DNA of 64,000 nt from CAILHX01 sp964511385 (GCA_964511385.1 CAZEFE010000012.1:1-64000); one strand, 5' to 3'. Positions 35,500 through 44,865 are shown, numbered from the stretch's first letter. The notes: generated by a model not told the origin, from the letters alone. Numbers and translations are program-made.

Positions 35500-36115
35500 C
35501 ATCAATTTCACTCGCTAGCATTTTTACCTCAAAGGCAGCGTCGCTGTCAGGTTCAGAATCCAGAACTGTGGTGCCAATGGCCGCTGTGGCCGGGTAGCTA
35601 ACACGCTGTGTGATACGTCGGTCGAGGACAGGTAATCCATAGCCAGAAAGTGCTTCTGCAACTTCAGCACCTATCCTGGTGCCCTTAATCAGCCTTGAGA
35701 TTACAAACGCAGCTTGCAACTGTCCATCCGTCATCTCAATGCGCTGTTTAACCAAATCAACGAGGTCAGCAGTAGCCCAGATGTCGTATGGTGAGGGTGT
35801 GACCGGTATCAATATAAAATTGGCTGCTTTGATTGCTGAAACCGCTAAATCGGCAGCTTGTGGTGCGCCGTCGATTACAACGTAATCCTTGCGGCCAATG
35901 CTTTTTATATCGCGTTCAATAGTAGGCCGGTCAATCCCGATCACAGGAACAGTTTGGCTTTCGTTAACCGCCGCCCAGTCGCGGGCTGAACCTTGTGGGT
36001 CGCTATCAACAAGCAAAACGTCTGACCCTCTGAGCTGAAAAGCTCTGGCGAGATGCGTAGCAATAGTGGTTTTGCCACTTCCACCTTTCTGATTCAGAAC
36101 AGCGATTATTTTCAT
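35486..36115 (-). CDS. parA: ParA-family partition ATPase
   Basis: This 209-residue protein has the deviant Walker A KGGSGKTT, switch region DSDPQGSARDWA, and VIDGAPQ Walker B. It is of the short type Ib ParA class found on small plasmids. It probably separates copies of the excised element. The RHH gene follows in the same operon, and TTACTCA sites surround both. Confidence 0.93.
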   Translation of the reverse strand: MKIIAVLNQKGGSGKTTIATHLARAFQLRGSDVLLVDSDPQGSARDWAAVNESQTVPVIGIDRPTIERDIKSIGRKDYVVIDGAPQAADLAVSAIKAANFILIPVTPSPYDIWATADLVDLVKQRIEMTDGQLQAAFVISRLIKGTRIGAEVAEALSGYGLPVLDRRITQRVSYPATAAIGTTVLDSEPDSDAAFEVKMLASEIDELLN

Positions 36116-36338
36116 AGGTGCCCCATGACGCAGATAAATAAATGTTCATTTACTCAAATGAGTATATGGGCAACAATATCACATTTACACAAATATGCAA
36201 TTACTCATTTATGTAGTTATCCATGAGGATGTTAAAAAATCTTTTCTCTGGGGATAAACAGGCTGCCGCGAAATATATTTAATATTTTCTTTGGTAAAAT
36301 CGGTTATTCTAAGAAAATCCTATTATTGAAAATAAAAA
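36116..36338. other. Intergenic region between parA and the Fic gene
   Basis: An AT-rich spacer with TTACTCA half-sites (36150 split palindrome, 36201) and two DnaA-box-like sites (TTATCCATG near 36218 and GGGGATAAA near 36250). It must hold the divergent parA and Fic promoters. It could hold a replication origin, but the DnaA-like boxes are degenerate. Confidence 0.4.
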
Positions 36339-37865
36339 ATGTCAGCATTAGGTTATGAGTTTCTTAGGCAATCGCTGAAATTATCAGCTTTTGCCCCAGA
36401 GCGTCCAGCGTTAGTCAAGGCTGTTTCCAGAATCGAACAGACAGACTTGAATCTGGCTGTTCCCAAGCAGATAGCACCGGCATCAAACAATCCGGTTGAT
36501 CATGTATTGTTTGCACTTAAGCATGAAGGTACGAACCTGCAAATTCTTGCAGAAGCTTTACCAAAGATTGACCCTGCATTATTGGTCAATGCACTCCGTT
36601 CTACGCCGACAGGCGCGTATATAAGAGTCGCATGTTATTTGTGGGAGCAATTTACCGGAAAGCAACTCACTGATTTGCCAGAAATAAGCGCTCCTACTGT
36701 TGAAGTATTCAATCCTGACAAATATATCACCGGAACTCCACAACGCAATGCTCGGTGGAAGGTTGCGTTTAATGGGCTTGGCTCCATTCATTACTGTCCA
36801 TCTGTAGAACGCACAGAAAACATTCAGAAAGCAATTGCGTCAGATATTCTTGGGCGGTGCAACGAATTCATTTCAGGTCTTGGAAAAGTGATGATGGATC
36901 GTGCTCTGGCATGGGCGTACCTGCACGAAACTGAAAGCACTTTCGCCATTGAGCGAGAGACGCCAAGTGAAGACAAGTCAAGGTTATTTATTTCATTGCT
37001 ACACCAAGCGCATAACAAAAAGCTTTTATCAGAGGATTACCTCGTTGATTTACAGAACTCTATCATTACCAACCCTTATGATCGGGCTGCATCTTTCCGA
37101 ACGAAACAGAACTGGTTACGCGGATCGTTGCGTGGTGCTGCCGGTGTAACGTATATCCCGCCATCACCGGAGATGGTGCCTGAGCTAATGGGCGAGTTGA
37201 TTGATTTTGCAAATAAGGCACCACGCACAATCGATCCGATTGTTGCTGCATCCATTACCTCATTTGGATTTGTTTTTGTTCACCCGTTTGAAGACGGGAA
37301 TGGGCGTTTATCTAGGTTTCTGTTCCATCACGCACTATGTCAGTCTGGACAGATGGAGAAAGGTCTTCTGCTACCGGTATCTGTTGCGATGAATCACAAT
37401 GAAGAGGATTACCTCTTTGTGCTACAGCAATATTCCCGTCCAGCACGGGATAGGTGGTCGGTGTCTTGGATTGATGAGGATCAATACATCATGCGATTTA
37501 CTGGCGATCCCGGAATGTATCGTTATTGGGATGCAACAAAGTGTGTTGAGTTTGGCTATCGCATGGCTGAACAAGCGCTTGAAGTCGAATTGAAAGAAGA
37601 AACGGCATTCCTTGCCCGCTATGACAAAATTGTAAAAGCTGTCGGTGAGCAGTTTGATGTGCGGGGAAATATTCTGAGGACACTCGTGCTGTGTTGTCTG
37701 GATAACAACGGCACGATCTCCAATCGCAGGCGCAAGCAGTATGAGGCCGCTATTCCTAAAGGGCTGATTGAGTTTATTGAACATCTCTCTCGTATGGATC
37801 AACAGGACAGTGATTCTTTGGAAATTGGGCGGCGCTGGCGAACCAAAAAGCTGACATCCTTGTGA
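36339..37865 (+). CDS. Fic-family protein (AMP-transferase)
   Basis: This 508-residue protein contains the complete Fic motif HPFEDGNGRLSR (around residue 317), expected to transfer AMP from ATP to target hydroxyls. A TFAIERE segment near residue 205 resembles the inhibitory helix motif (S/T)XXXE(G/N), but with Arg in place of Gly/Asn. The C-terminal part looks like a winged helix. No clear ribosome binding site is seen at 36339. Its last codons run into a phosphoesterase remnant, so the very end may be chimeric. Confidence 0.92.
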   Translation: MSALGYEFLRQSLKLSAFAPERPALVKAVSRIEQTDLNLAVPKQIAPASNNPVDHVLFALKHEGTNLQILAEALPKIDPALLVNALRSTPTGAYIRVACYLWEQFTGKQLTDLPEISAPTVEVFNPDKYITGTPQRNARWKVAFNGLGSIHYCPSVERTENIQKAIASDILGRCNEFISGLGKVMMDRALAWAYLHETESTFAIERETPSEDKSRLFISLLHQAHNKKLLSEDYLVDLQNSIITNPYDRAASFRTKQNWLRGSLRGAAGVTYIPPSPEMVPELMGELIDFANKAPRTIDPIVAASITSFGFVFVHPFEDGNGRLSRFLFHHALCQSGQMEKGLLLPVSVAMNHNEEDYLFVLQQYSRPARDRWSVSWIDEDQYIMRFTGDPGMYRYWDATKCVEFGYRMAEQALEVELKEETAFLARYDKIVKAVGEQFDVRGNILRTLVLCCLDNNGTISNRRRKQYEAAIPKGLIEFIEHLSRMDQQDSDSLEIGRRWRTKKLTSL

Positions 37866-38068
37866 CCCATGAAGCGCCAAGTTGCCACCCCAATGGGTTT
37901 GCTGTAATTGATAATTTAGCACATGCCATGAATGTCAAAATGACATTCCATGGGCACCATCATGAGGACATTAAATATGATGATATTGGTCTTGGTTATG
38001 AAGCCTTTGGTGTCGGGTTACGCAGTTGGATTGAGTGCCGACTGAAGAATAGAAACTCACCTCATTAA
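37850..38068 (+). pseudogene. Truncated metallophosphoesterase (C-terminal remnant)
   Basis: In a frame different from the Fic gene, the sequence reads ADILVTHEAPSCHPNGFAV and then MTFHGHHHED, the C-terminal metal-binding part of a calcineurin-like phosphoesterase. The N-terminal catalytic half (GDXHG, GNHE) is missing upstream. The remnant begins inside the end of the Fic gene, so a deletion has probably fused two neighbouring genes. Confidence 0.7.
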
Positions 38069-38075
38069 TTCCTCG

Positions 38076-38648
38076 TCAGGAGTCAGACCTGACGGATTCC
38101 CTCGCAACATCATCAAAACTAACATCATCGAAATCCACAAAATTAAAAAACCCTCGGGATTTCAAATACGCAAAAATGGAATGGTGGAATCGGTTGTTAA
38201 GCAACCCGTCTGCTAAAAATGCATATTTTGCTGTGATGGCCAGTAGTGGCAATGCCATCATTAAAGAAAATAAAGCTATCAGTGAATAAAATGGTTTCTC
38301 ATCCAACAGGAAGGTCACGCAATAGAATATTGCCAACGTGGCGATTGATGTTGCGCAAATCAGCGTCAGTCTTGCCAAGAATCTCAGTCGGTTGATTTTG
38401 TTTGCGCGAATTTTTATATCCTCAACCTGGTCATCAGAAAATCGGTACGTATTGCTTTTATATTCTCTTATCTGCTGACCGTATTCATCAACATCAAATT
38501 TTTCATTGATGGTGAAAACCTCATTTTTCGTTTTAGTAATTACATCCAGCTTTTGCAAATCACGACGAAGTTGCAGCGGAGACTTTCCATTAAGCGGCCA
38601 CAGTGCAAACCTGATACCACTAAGTAATTTGTTCGGCAATTTGCTCAT
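38076..38648 (-). CDS. Inner-membrane protein of unknown function
   Basis: This 190-residue protein has two strong membrane helices in its middle (LTLICATSIATLAIFYCVTF and FYSLIALFSLMMALPLLAI), with soluble ends. The family is not recognised. It stands alone on this strand beside the candidate oriT. A role as an IncI TraX-type accessory protein is possible but unsupported by any motif. Confidence 0.6.
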   Translation of the reverse strand: MSKLPNKLLSGIRFALWPLNGKSPLQLRRDLQKLDVITKTKNEVFTINEKFDVDEYGQQIREYKSNTYRFSDDQVEDIKIRANKINRLRFLARLTLICATSIATLAIFYCVTFLLDEKPFYSLIALFSLMMALPLLAITAKYAFLADGLLNNRFHHSIFAYLKSRGFFNFVDFDDVSFDDVARESVRSDS

Positions 38649-38876
38649 TTCAAACCCCGTTGGTTAAGTTAAAAATCAAGACTGCTATCAATGCAGACTT
38701 TCAATATTGGGTACTGAAGTAACTCCGATCAATTCCTTCATAAACACGCATAAGTCAAGCAAGTTGTCTTTGAGTTATTCACCCAGAAGTAACGCTAATG
38801 TTTCAGTGACATCTACAGAATTATGGATGCTTGACTTGTAGTCAATATACAGGTTTAATGGCGTGATGTAAATATA

Positions 38877-38983
38877 GGCACGAGAGTTATGATAACAAAA
38901 TTCTACGAATTTTCTTTCATAACCGTGCCGAGGGCTTCGCCCTTCGAACCCAAAGCCAACCCCCTTACCCTATACAGGGGTGT
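38877..38983. other. Candidate origin of transfer (oriT)
   Basis: Just upstream of mobC-relaxase, three structured repeats follow each other. There is a long imperfect inverted repeat (38877-38929, arms GGCACG-GTTATG and ATAAC-CGTGCC), a hairpin AGGGC-TTC-GCCCT (38931-38943), and CCCCT with AGGGG (38961-38980). The other 228 bp of the 38649-38876 gap show nothing I can name. A nic site is not identified. Confidence 0.5.
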
Positions 38984-39003
38984 GTAAAACTGAGGAAAAT
39001 GTA

Positions 39004-39360
39004 ATGGCACAAAAAAAGAAGTTATCGCGTCAATTTGGATTTCGATTGGATGATGAAACGGCAGAAATTTGGGAACAAAAGGTTGCGGCATCAGGGATGA
39101 AAGCCAGTGAATTTTTCCGCATCGCTGTGATTGAAAACAAATCGAATGTGGTTACCCGGAAATCATCGCTCAATGCTACTGATGTACAAGCGATTTTGTT
39201 TCTGCTCAACAAGCAATCCAACAACATTAATCAAATTGCAAAAGCCATCAACACGGACAGAATTTCTGGAGTTGTATCAGATATGACGTATAAAAAATTA
39301 TTAGCTCAACTTGAAGATTTGAATTCAGCATCAACCCGGATTCTGGGCGAAATCCTGTAA
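39004..39360 (+). CDS. MobC-like relaxosome accessory protein
   Basis: This 118-residue protein starts MAQKKKLSRQFGFRLDDETA, an RHH-like opening, and has the MobC pattern of a short helical C-terminal part with NQIAKAINTDR. It should bind the oriT and guide the relaxase. The ATG at 39004 follows TGAGGA. The stop overlaps the relaxase start (TAATG), so translation is coupled. Confidence 0.8.
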   Translation: MAQKKKLSRQFGFRLDDETAEIWEQKVAASGMKASEFFRIAVIENKSNVVTRKSSLNATDVQAILFLLNKQSNNINQIAKAINTDRISGVVSDMTYKKLLAQLEDLNSASTRILGEIL

Positions 39361-42300
39361 TGGCGATTTTTGAATATGGGGGTGGCGAGTCAGGGCTCGG
39401 GAAATACCTCGTCACCGGACAAAAATCTGGGCGGGATTACAATCGGGATGAATTAGACGAAAGACTTGTGCTTTCAGGTGATCTTAATATTACTGAATCT
39501 ATCATCGACTCAATGGACAGGGCAGAGGGAGTTGAGAGGTATAAACACATCACTTTTTCTTTCAAGGAAGACTACATATCTCCTGAAAAACTTGCAGCCA
39601 TCAACGAAGAAATTAAGCAATTCTTTTTATCGGCTTACAATGAAGAAGAGTATTGCTACTACGCCGAAGCGCACATTCCTAGAATCAAATCATATCTGGG
39701 AAGCGATGGGAACTTAATCGAGCGATTTGTTCATTTGCACATCGGTATTCCGACCATCAACCTGAAAACTGGAAAACGACTTTCGCCATTTGAGTTTATG
39801 AATAGCAGATATGGTGATAAGTATTCCACTGCTGAATACCTCGACCATTTCCAAGAATACCTAAATCATAAATACAACCTCGCAAGCCCGAAGGATTTTC
39901 TGCGTGATCCAGAAAGTGCTGGCAAAACCAAACGGCTGGAACGCAACAAGTCGGATGATAAATCCGATTTTTTGCAGCGGACACAATCTCTACCCAAGCA
40001 AATTTTAGATCAAGTCATTTCACGAAACATCACTAGCTCAGAGGAATTCGAGAAGCTTGTCGCTGAATTCGGCACAATCAAAAAAGCACGGTCACGTGGT
40101 GTTGCATACCTGAAAGTACAGCAACCCGGTGATACCAAGTCCATCAGGCTGGACGATTACGTTTTCACCGAAGAGTTTCTCCGATTGCCGACACAAAAAA
40201 AATTGGAGAGACTCGCAAAATCAGGTGAGACAAACAAATACCTGACCGGTATTCAAGCAGGTGATATATCAAAATCCGCTGCTCGCGGAGAAGCCGCGCA
40301 ATCTTTCATGGATGACTGGATACAGATTCGCAGCCGAGAAATACGTTGGTTGAATCCCAATTCCAGTTTTTTCAGGAACCAATACCGCAGGTTTACCCGG
40401 TCAGAAAAAATCGCATATCTCGACGAACTTGAAAAGAATGGGACTGAGTTTGAGTCCACACCAGTATCCACCCGACTGAATAGGTTAACCACACTACAAA
40501 CCCAAGAAAATCTCGCAATGGGAGATGCCATCCGGATTGGGGATCAACTTGCGATTGAGCAAGCAATTAACACACTGACCCAACACCAAAGTTCATTTTC
40601 AAAAACCGAACTGGAACAATTTTTGTTGCTGCGATCCGGCGATGTAACTGAGTATGAGGTGGCCTTGCAGAGATTTCTCAGCAATGATGAATTGATTGTA
40701 CTGGCAGGAGAAGAGGAACGATATACAAGCCGCACTATCCATAGGCTGGAATGTCATTTGATGGATATTGTCGAGGAGCTAAACACCAAAATAGGATCGG
40801 CAATACCATCGGATAGAATAAATACCTCAAGCATGAATGTAGGCCAGAAATCAGCGTTTGAAGCCCTCTGTTCAAACAGGGCTGTAGTGGTGGTGAATGG
40901 CGCAGCAGGAACCGGCAAAAGTTACATTCTTGCAACAATGCGTGAAGCCGCAGAAAGCTCTGGCTTCCAGATTTATGGTGCAATGTTGCAAGGCAAAACT
41001 GCTGAAGATTTGCAGCGTGATTCAGGGATTAAATCCAGCACGATCCACTCATTCATCTCAAATCTGCAAACAGGTAGAGTGATACTTGATGACAGGTCAG
41101 TGGTAGTGGTAGATGAAGCCGGTATGGTTGGTAGTGCCCAATTTGACGAACTGATGACCTTCGTCAATGCGGCTGGGGCAAAAATCCGCCTTATAGGCGA
41201 TGCCAAACAAGTGCAGGCGGTCAGTTATGGCGATGCCTTTGCCAATATCAGTAAAGTTGTAGGCACGCATGACCTGACAGAGATCATGCGTCAGCGTGAT
41301 GCGTGGCAAAAGCGAGCCTCAGAGGCGTTTTCAAGGCACGAAGTAGGGGTTGCCCTTGACGCTTACCACCAAAACGGTGCAATCCGTATTTGCAGCGACC
41401 AAGCAGACGCGATTGACCACCTTGTGGATCAAGTGCGCATTGATCGACTACAAAATTCTGAGTTGACCTCAATTGTGGTGGCTAAGACCAACAGCGAAAG
41501 ACATGAACTGAATTACCTAATTCGTTCTGGTCGAATTGATGACGGGCTAACCCGGGGTGAAGAAATAGCCATCAAACGCTCTGATAAGCGCATGGTAATG
41601 CTGGCCGTTGGAGATCAGGTGATATTCACTGCACCAGACATAAAGCATGGCCTAAAAAATGGATCTTCAGGAAAAGTCATTGCTATCAAAAATAGAATGG
41701 TGATGGTTGATGTGGATGGCCGAAAAATTGAGCTTGATCCAAACAGCGACCTTGAATTGGATTATGGGTACGCCGTAACCATTAACAAATCACAGGGCAT
41801 GACAGTAGATAAAGCTTATGTTCTGGCACACAGAAGCATGACAGCGAATGATGTATATGTTGCTATGACTCGCCACAGGGAGTCTGTGGCCATGTTTGGC
41901 AGCAATGAACATTTTGGCGATGAACAACTTGAAGGTGAAGCCGTAATCGATGCCATGAAAAAAAGGATGGCCGGGCGTGCCATAAAGCAATTCTCAGGGA
42001 ACTCTGATGCAATTGAGGCCGACAAGAATTTGGTTGACCGGCTGCAACGTGAGAGCACCATGGAATCACTGGTGCGCAGAGAAAGTGAAAAAGCCCGGAT
42101 CAAGGAAGTTAAAGAAGAAATTGATTTGAATCGGTTGTTAAATTCACTACAAAAGTCGCATGGCCTTAATCCAGAAAAATATCAGCTTGTTACCGAAAAT
42201 AAGATCAAAGCTGGTAACAGGGAGCTTGACGCAGTGGATTTCTTAACCAAGGAGATGCACTTAGAATTCAGCGAGGCAGCCAGTATCATGCGTGAAACTT

Positions 42301-42707
42301 ATCGACAGCAGCTATTGAAGACGTATGTGCCACGGCAAGCCAAACCAACCAAACAAGATCGTGAAGAATTCGCAGGTTGGATCAAGGAAAGAGAAGTCAA
42401 GTACAAAGAGGAATCAAAACTGCTTGGTAAAAATGCAAGGTCAGCCAAGAAGCAGACGCCGCATCTCGCAGAGGTAATCCAAGCTGAACTAGAAGTCCAG
42501 CGTAAAGCACTCAAAAAAGAGTATGCAAAACCCAATCGTGTGCTTTACCTAGAGTTTCAGCGGATGAAAGAGAAGCTGGCTAATGACGCGCCACGACTGC
42601 CGGTGGTGGATTCTCCCTTAACGCGAGTAGAAGTGCTTACTGAATCAAACCAACCTAACAACACGATCTTGATTGAAGAGGAGGAGATCACCTCGCCGCG
42701 TGGATAG
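39360..42707 (+). CDS. Conjugative relaxase with TraA/RecD-type helicase domain
   Basis: This 1115-residue protein has a relaxase domain in its first 230 or so residues, with RFVHLHIGIPTINLKTGKRL giving the HXH metal site. From about residue 500 there is a superfamily 1 helicase with Walker A NGAAGTGKSYIL, Walker B VVVVDEAGMVG, and the RecD/TraA-type end GYAVTINKSQGMTVDKAYVL and YVAMTRHRE. It should nick oriT and unwind the transferred strand. The catalytic tyrosine was not identified with certainty. Confidence 0.9.
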   Translation: MAIFEYGGGESGLGKYLVTGQKSGRDYNRDELDERLVLSGDLNITESIIDSMDRAEGVERYKHITFSFKEDYISPEKLAAINEEIKQFFLSAYNEEEYCYYAEAHIPRIKSYLGSDGNLIERFVHLHIGIPTINLKTGKRLSPFEFMNSRYGDKYSTAEYLDHFQEYLNHKYNLASPKDFLRDPESAGKTKRLERNKSDDKSDFLQRTQSLPKQILDQVISRNITSSEEFEKLVAEFGTIKKARSRGVAYLKVQQPGDTKSIRLDDYVFTEEFLRLPTQKKLERLAKSGETNKYLTGIQAGDISKSAARGEAAQSFMDDWIQIRSREIRWLNPNSSFFRNQYRRFTRSEKIAYLDELEKNGTEFESTPVSTRLNRLTTLQTQENLAMGDAIRIGDQLAIEQAINTLTQHQSSFSKTELEQFLLLRSGDVTEYEVALQRFLSNDELIVLAGEEERYTSRTIHRLECHLMDIVEELNTKIGSAIPSDRINTSSMNVGQKSAFEALCSNRAVVVVNGAAGTGKSYILATMREAAESSGFQIYGAMLQGKTAEDLQRDSGIKSSTIHSFISNLQTGRVILDDRSVVVVDEAGMVGSAQFDELMTFVNAAGAKIRLIGDAKQVQAVSYGDAFANISKVVGTHDLTEIMRQRDAWQKRASEAFSRHEVGVALDAYHQNGAIRICSDQADAIDHLVDQVRIDRLQNSELTSIVVAKTNSERHELNYLIRSGRIDDGLTRGEEIAIKRSDKRMVMLAVGDQVIFTAPDIKHGLKNGSSGKVIAIKNRMVMVDVDGRKIELDPNSDLELDYGYAVTINKSQGMTVDKAYVLAHRSMTANDVYVAMTRHRESVAMFGSNEHFGDEQLEGEAVIDAMKKRMAGRAIKQFSGNSDAIEADKNLVDRLQRESTMESLVRRESEKARIKEVKEEIDLNRLLNSLQKSHGLNPEKYQLVTENKIKAGNRELDAVDFLTKEMHLEFSEAASIMRETYRQQLLKTYVPRQAKPTKQDREEFAGWIKEREVKYKEESKLLGKNARSAKKQTPHLAEVIQAELEVQRKALKKEYAKPNRVLYLEFQRMKEKLANDAPRLPVVDSPLTRVEVLTESNQPNNTILIEEEEITSPRG

Positions 42708-43151
42708 GGCACCGATTGCTCACTGTCTCTTTTACTCTTTACATCCCGAAGCTCAAGAGCTTGCAGGTAGAGCAGACGATAATCGAAATCTCTCGGCGTC
42801 CCACGAAGACACGCACCCCACTACGTGGGAAGCGTTAAAGCAGGGCGCGGCTTGCCGCGCTGTTGTGTCTCTAATCCGTTTTCATCATCCACTGACATGG
42901 GTTTATCTACTCATCGGAGCCGCCCAAGCCGTGCAGTGGGGTGCAGTCGGGTAAAAGCGCATGCGCCATGCCAGTCGGCAGGGCTTTCGCGGCATATCCT
43001 CGCCCACGATAAAACTGTGGGCTGCGGTATTCCACGACCCTGAAACCCCGCCTGTCATGTCACATGCAACCCGCCTAAACTCACCCCACCGCCCGGTCGT
43101 GGGCGAGGCGGCTCCGACGAGCAGATTTAACAAACCAGCACAGGAGGTATG
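42708..43151. other. GC-rich structured non-coding region
   Basis: No credible gene is present. Hairpins include CCCAC/GTGGG (42817-42829), GCGCGG/CCGCGC (42845-42860) and the palindrome GCGCATGCGC (42957-42966). A 12-bp perfect inverted repeat, CCTCGCCCACGA (42998-43009) and TCGTGGGCGAGG (43097-43108), encloses 87 bp. Base composition is GC-rich, unlike the AT-rich genes on both sides. It may encode a structured RNA or an origin. Confidence 0.5.
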
Positions 43152-43385
43152 ATGATAAAAACAACCGACACAACACAAAACCGCGCCCCTTCGGCGCCCC
43201 GCGAGGCCCACCAACAAGCAGATTTGAAAACGGCAGATGAAATGCGGTCAGCAATCGACACATTCAAAGCGGAGCTAGGCAAGCTTAACGATTGGGACAA
43301 TGCAGCCCTGGATAAACTATGGGGTTGGATGAGCGTCTACATGACCACCATCGAAATCGAAATGAGCAAACGAAGAAAATTTTAA
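43152..43385 (+). CDS. Small hypothetical protein
   Basis: This 77-residue protein follows a strong AGGAGG (43142-43147); the ATG at 43152 has 4-base spacing, while the ATG at 43149 is too close. It is charged, ends EIEMSKRRKF, and contains WDNAALDKLWGWM. No domain is recognised. It lies after the structured region. Confidence 0.5.
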   Translation: MIKTTDTTQNRAPSAPREAHQQADLKTADEMRSAIDTFKAELGKLNDWDNAALDKLWGWMSVYMTTIEIEMSKRRKF

Positions 43386-43479
43386 CCTGGTACCTAGTTC
43401 GGCGATGTTGGGCGGTATAACCGGGAAGCGCTGGACACCCTGAATCAAGGTACAGGACATCATCAAAGGAGCAATGAAC

Positions 43480-44022
43480 ATGGAACTTATCAAACTTAAA
43501 GTTACGGATGGCACAGTGGAAAACCCATGCGGGGGATCGACCAACAATAAAACAAAGTGCTGGGCGGCAGTTGTCCTGCAGGACAAAAGCGCGCCGGGCG
43601 GCTTGGCTCGTACATTCCTGAAAGGCAGGGAAGGCAAGGGCATCATCAACATAAAAAGTTTGCGGCCAGGGGATTATGTTGAGTTTGGGCGAAAAGGCAT
43701 GGTTTATGGGTACGCTGATCATTATCTATATTTCCTTGTCGTTGAAAACACTGCCTCAGAACTAATTCTGGAGCAGGTAAGCAAAGATATTGTTGGAAGA
43801 AAGAATGACTCCGCAGGTGAAAACAGCACCCCACTTTCACAGGCATTGAGCAAGATTGCAGGACTAGAGCAGAAGCTAAAGCTTGAGCAGGAGAAAACAG
43901 CGATTTACAGGAACTTTCTTAATAGGCTAAGAAGGAAGGAAGGGAAAATAACGGTTGAGGAAATCGGTGAGGAAGTTGAAAGCTGTTATCAAAAAATCAA
44001 GGTTTATTCCCCGCACGTATAG
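43480..44022 (+). CDS. Hypothetical protein
   Basis: From the ATG at 43480 (MELIKLKVTDG), 8 bases after AAGGAG, the product is 180 residues. The first 95 residues look beta-rich (GTVENPCGGSTNNKTKCW, two cysteines), then a coiled coil around residues 115-140 (ALSKIAGLEQKLKLEQEKTA). A start at 43474 is in frame but too close to the ribosome binding site. The family is not recognised. Confidence 0.55.
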   Translation: MELIKLKVTDGTVENPCGGSTNNKTKCWAAVVLQDKSAPGGLARTFLKGREGKGIINIKSLRPGDYVEFGRKGMVYGYADHYLYFLVVENTASELILEQVSKDIVGRKNDSAGENSTPLSQALSKIAGLEQKLKLEQEKTAIYRNFLNRLRRKEGKITVEEIGEEVESCYQKIKVYSPHV

Positions 44023-44073
44023 CTACAATCCCTGCAAATGCGCAGAGTTTGTCTACCGCAGGCAGTCGGAGTG

Positions 44074-44859
44074 CTAGGTTGCAAGTTCAAGCTCCGGTTG
44101 ATTAAGGCGAGTTTTAAGCCACTGGTCAAAGCAGAAATCAACTTGGTCTTGAACCCAAGACTCTATGTTCTCAGGCGGGTCAGCCAACTTGTTCAGCAAA
44201 GAAATAATGTGTGCCCCTCCGAACCTCCCTAGCACAATAGGTATGTCATGTTCAAGATTTCTAGCCCGTTCAGACTCGCTGTCGCCAAGTCCATCAGGGA
44301 CAGTGCCACCATTTCCTAGTGTAAATAAGTTTTTCCAATAAGCTCCGGCTGGCATCTGATATTCCCAGCGCATCTTCTTTTCCATGCGCACATCAAATTG
44401 ATCTGCCGCCCATTGGTAAAGGGGACACGGAAAATTTGAGTCAATCGCAGCATTGTGCTGTTCGACAATTTTGTCCTGGGTGAGTCCCATCATTTTCATT
44501 TGCTGGCTGGCAGCGAGCACATCGCCATTGCTAATGTTTGTTATACCAACAGAGGCCAGCATGCCATTGAGCTTTTCATCATCAGTGACCGTGGTTTTGA
44601 ATGTGGTGGGGTCAACATACCGGTGATTAGGAGCGTGTTGTGCTAATTCAGTAGTCAGTGCAAATTTCTGGAAAACGTGCATCCTTAAATGATTAAGTAA
44701 ACCACGTAGAAGTGGTTTGGTTTTTTCCCATTGCTCGGCCTCGCCCTCACGCTTACCAGCCTTGAAACCCTCAATGTAGGCGGTTTGTGCTTTGATCTCA
44801 CCAATCATTTCCTGCTGCGCTTCACGGTGTGCAGCAGCACCAAAATCGTTTGCCATCAC
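44074..44859 (-). CDS. Hypothetical protein downstream of dotA/traY
   Basis: This 261-residue soluble protein has no membrane segment and no motif that I recognise. It starts 6 bp after the TraY-like gene, so it is in the same operon. By position it corresponds to the excA surface-exclusion genes that follow traY in IncI plasmids such as R64, but I see no sequence evidence for this. Confidence 0.6.
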   Translation of the reverse strand: MMANDFGAAAHREAQQEMIGEIKAQTAYIEGFKAGKREGEAEQWEKTKPLLRGLLNHLRMHVFQKFALTTELAQHAPNHRYVDPTTFKTTVTDDEKLNGMLASVGITNISNGDVLAASQQMKMMGLTQDKIVEQHNAAIDSNFPCPLYQWAADQFDVRMEKKMRWEYQMPAGAYWKNLFTLGNGGTVPDGLGDSESERARNLEHDIPIVLGRFGGAHIISLLNKLADPPENIESWVQDQVDFCFDQWLKTRLNQPELELAT

Positions 44860-44865
44860 GCCCCC

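Noticed and set aside
37862..38068. A small intact gene after the Fic gene
   Set aside because: The sequence is the C-terminal part of a phosphoesterase whose frame continues upstream into the Fic gene, so it is a remnant.
42708..42720. GGCACCGATTGCT, also at 31397, as a third arm site
   Set aside because: A 13-bp match between two places in a 20-kb region is expected by chance about this often, and it is far from either end.
42673..42954. Open frames on both strands in the GC-rich region after the relaxase gene
   Set aside because: They lack ribosome binding sites and protein-like composition, and overlap hairpins.
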